From Amyloporia xantha (lineage: Eukaryota; Basidiomycota; Agaricomycetes; Polyporales; Adustoporiaceae): a stretch of 64,000 nucleotides of DNA. A model generated the notes under the pieces. That model had not been told where the DNA came from, ran no database searches, and saw only the letters and a list, made by a program, of their open reading frames with translations. Within the stretch, counting starts at the first letter, position 1; each line of letters starts with the position of its first letter. Where the stretch lies: contig JAYKKR010000002.1 of NCBI GenBank assembly GCA_036971615.1, positions 3,038,001 through 3,102,000 of the forward strand. Direction: 5' to 3'. Shown here in pieces: positions 62,291 through 64,000 of this stretch. The position numbers were made by a program, and so were the translations under genes.

Positions 62291-64000
62291 GCTGATTGAT
62301 CATCGATGATGGCCAATTCCTCAGTATGTACAATGTGACAAGTATGCTTTTCCAAATGATAAAGATCCGTTGTGTCAACTGATGTGAACATGATGTCAAG
62401 TTGCAATGCATGGTACCACTTAGGATGTGTCGGGATGACCATCGGAGATTGGCGGCTTGTATCAGACTCTCCCTTCACATGCCCTATCTGTGATATCCTA
62501 CAGTATGTTATTCACTCCATTTCACCTAATCAGGCTTTCATGTCAAATAAATTGAATAGATCTGAGCGTACGTGGATTATATAATCAATCATTGAGTCAG
62601 CACTAGAGCCATTGACTATATTTTGACCACAGGAGAAGCGATGGATGAAGTCCATATCTGCTATGTAAACTGTGCTCGACCTGATTGTTTCCACCCGAGA
62701 CAGTTCAATGAGTGGTTCTTTGAGCGGTTTGTGGGACGGAGACCACGTCACAGACGCCATCACAGGGATGCCAACAGTGTTGAGTTCTTGTACCTGGTCA
62801 AATGGGATGGGTATGTTCTATTTTAATGGTATCAATTCTGCATGTTTGATAACAGAGCTCTAGATTTCCTATTGGGGATGCCACATGGACACCCTTGTCA
62901 TGTTTGGGAGATTGTAGTTGTTATATAACTGAGTTTGAAGTGGCTGCTGAGCTTGAAGGGAAAAGCCTAAGTGATCTTCATGATGTTGTATTACTGAATG
63001 AAGCAGCAGTCATTCAGTGGTAGTTTTTATGTTAACTACTGGAAAAATCAAGATGTGATTATGTTTAAGACCTTTGAAAACATTTAAGACAAATTTAATA
63101 AAAGAGTTCAGCTTGAACATGTGTTGAATTGTTTCATAAAGTTCTTAATTTTCCATGATTGTGCTCCGAACATTGTGGCTCAGAGGTCAAATATTCATAA
63201 TTGGTCCATAGAATATTCAGCGCTCTAAAAAAGGGTATTTCTATTTATCACAATCTACACCATTTTCAGACATGACATAGCCTCCCAAAATTTAACCATG
63301 CCGAAGCATGTCTGAAGTGTATTCTGCTCAAAACATTAAAATAAGGAAAAGGGATTGTTATTGGCCAATAATATTTTGAGGCTCAAAGAGATTAGAATTC
63401 AATCTCACAATTTTTGAAACCTTGGGGAGCATAGTAGTGATAGGTTATTTTGACTATCTTTCAATTGTTTTTCAATATCCCAATACACTGGGTGTGTAGC
63501 TCGTTTCAGTGCTTGCAAAATCAAGAAACATTCTTTTACCTTGTTTTTCTCTTATGTCAATAGTCATCAGCAAATTCAAACATTTGTATTATTTATTTAT
63601 TTATTTCTTCTTATATAGACTTGATGTCTTGTGTAAGGAAGAAAAGAAAATTTATAAGGTGGGCATGTCTTGCCCCAATGCGATTGACACTTTCGAAGCC
63701 TTGGTTTCCTTTTCTGGAAAAACAAGACACAAAAGTATTTTGCTGATGTACGTGATACAAAACATGAGCGAAACATGGAAATATAATGATTCCATGAATA
63801 AATTAAGAAAGGTTTCATTTTTTTCTATGAGACTTGAAAGGTGTAGACAACAATGATTTTGCCCCGAGTCAGGGAATTATTCATGATTTGCTCAGGTATC
63901 AAACGGGCTATGCACCCCGTGGCTTGGAATATTGAAAGCCATGTCCAGTGAGGATTGTCCCATCCAAGTAAATGACATTCTTGGTAGTCGAGACAGATTC
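62290..64000. other. second AT-rich island, continues past the window
   Basis: Base composition resembles that of the 16.4-21.6 kb island. It contains the chromodomain gene described separately; from about 63,030 to the end nothing is recognised. Confidence 0.5.
62372..63023 (+). CDS. PHD-like half finger plus chromodomain protein (transposon-type or relic)
   Basis: The first exon reads SCNAWYHLGCVGM, then W...SDSPFTCPICD, the second half of a PHD finger (C..WYH..C ... C..C). The expected first Cys pairs upstream are not clean. After an intron comes HICYVNCARPDCFHPRQFNE, then a basic RRPRHRRHHR and the chromodomain core FLYLVKWDG. A 53 bp intron (62811-62863) is followed by FPIGDATWTPLSCLGDC and YITEFEVAAELEG, ending in a TAG at 63021-63023. 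Aromatic-cage residues (Y, W, W) are visible, so methyl-lysine binding is plausible. The join between the PHD and chromo exons does not keep frame with the splice sites I can find, so the gene may be decayed or mis-spliced in my model. It lies in an AT-rich island like the Ulp1 gene. Confidence 0.55.

Overview
The window looks like a nuclear segment of an Agaricomycete-type basidiomycete. The evidence is many short GT-AG introns of about 50-60 bp, a fungal copper metallothionein, intron-rich housekeeping genes, a Ty3/gypsy gag and a LINE-type RNase H, an F-box gene, and a serpentine membrane protein of a basidiomycete type. No species is claimed. All identities come from reading translated sequence and recognising motifs; no database search was run.

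Layout. (1) 1-12.2 kb is ordinary gene-dense euchromatin: a partial EDC4/Ge-1 decapping scaffold (-), a 34-residue metallothionein (+), the Rab geranylgeranyltransferase alpha subunit BET4 (-), the splicing factor SYF1 (+) sharing a 165 bp divergent promoter with BET4, and a conserved unknown protein (-). (2) 12.3-21.7 kb is a nested transposon pile: a 5'-truncated LINE ending in a 16-nt poly(T), a gypsy 5' portion with gag and an antisense ORF, and an abruptly AT-rich block with a compound GCTCAGCTC satellite and a Ulp1 (C48) protease gene of transposon type. (3) 22-32 kb is a decayed chromosomal segment: relics of a fungal-specific transcription factor, a myosin-motor chitin synthase and the coatomer beta-prime subunit, all carrying stops or frameshifts. 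(4) 33-41 kb holds an intact F-box gene and a decayed eIF2D/TMA64 copy lying between two arrays of the same 57 bp minisatellite in opposite orientations. (5) 42-54.3 kb holds two diverged, convergent paralogs of an unrecognised family (A on +, B on -). Their first coding exons are both exactly 201 nt, each followed by a homeodomain-helix-3-like motif; an unidentified decayed gene lies between them. (6) 54.4-62.3 kb is sparse, with a possible GRF-like zinc finger ORF and a multi-pass membrane protein. (7) From about 62.3 kb to the end the sequence is AT-rich again and encodes a chromodomain preceded by a PHD-like half finger.

The left 12 kb functions in mRNA decapping, metal buffering, Rab prenylation and splicing with no evident shared pathway. 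The rest reads as a genomic sink of transposons, captured or duplicated gene relics and lineage-specific families. The most novel items are the A/B gene pair, the eIF2D relic flanked by inverted minisatellites, the three-gene relic block, and the two AT-rich islands with transposon-associated chromatin and SUMO-protease domains.
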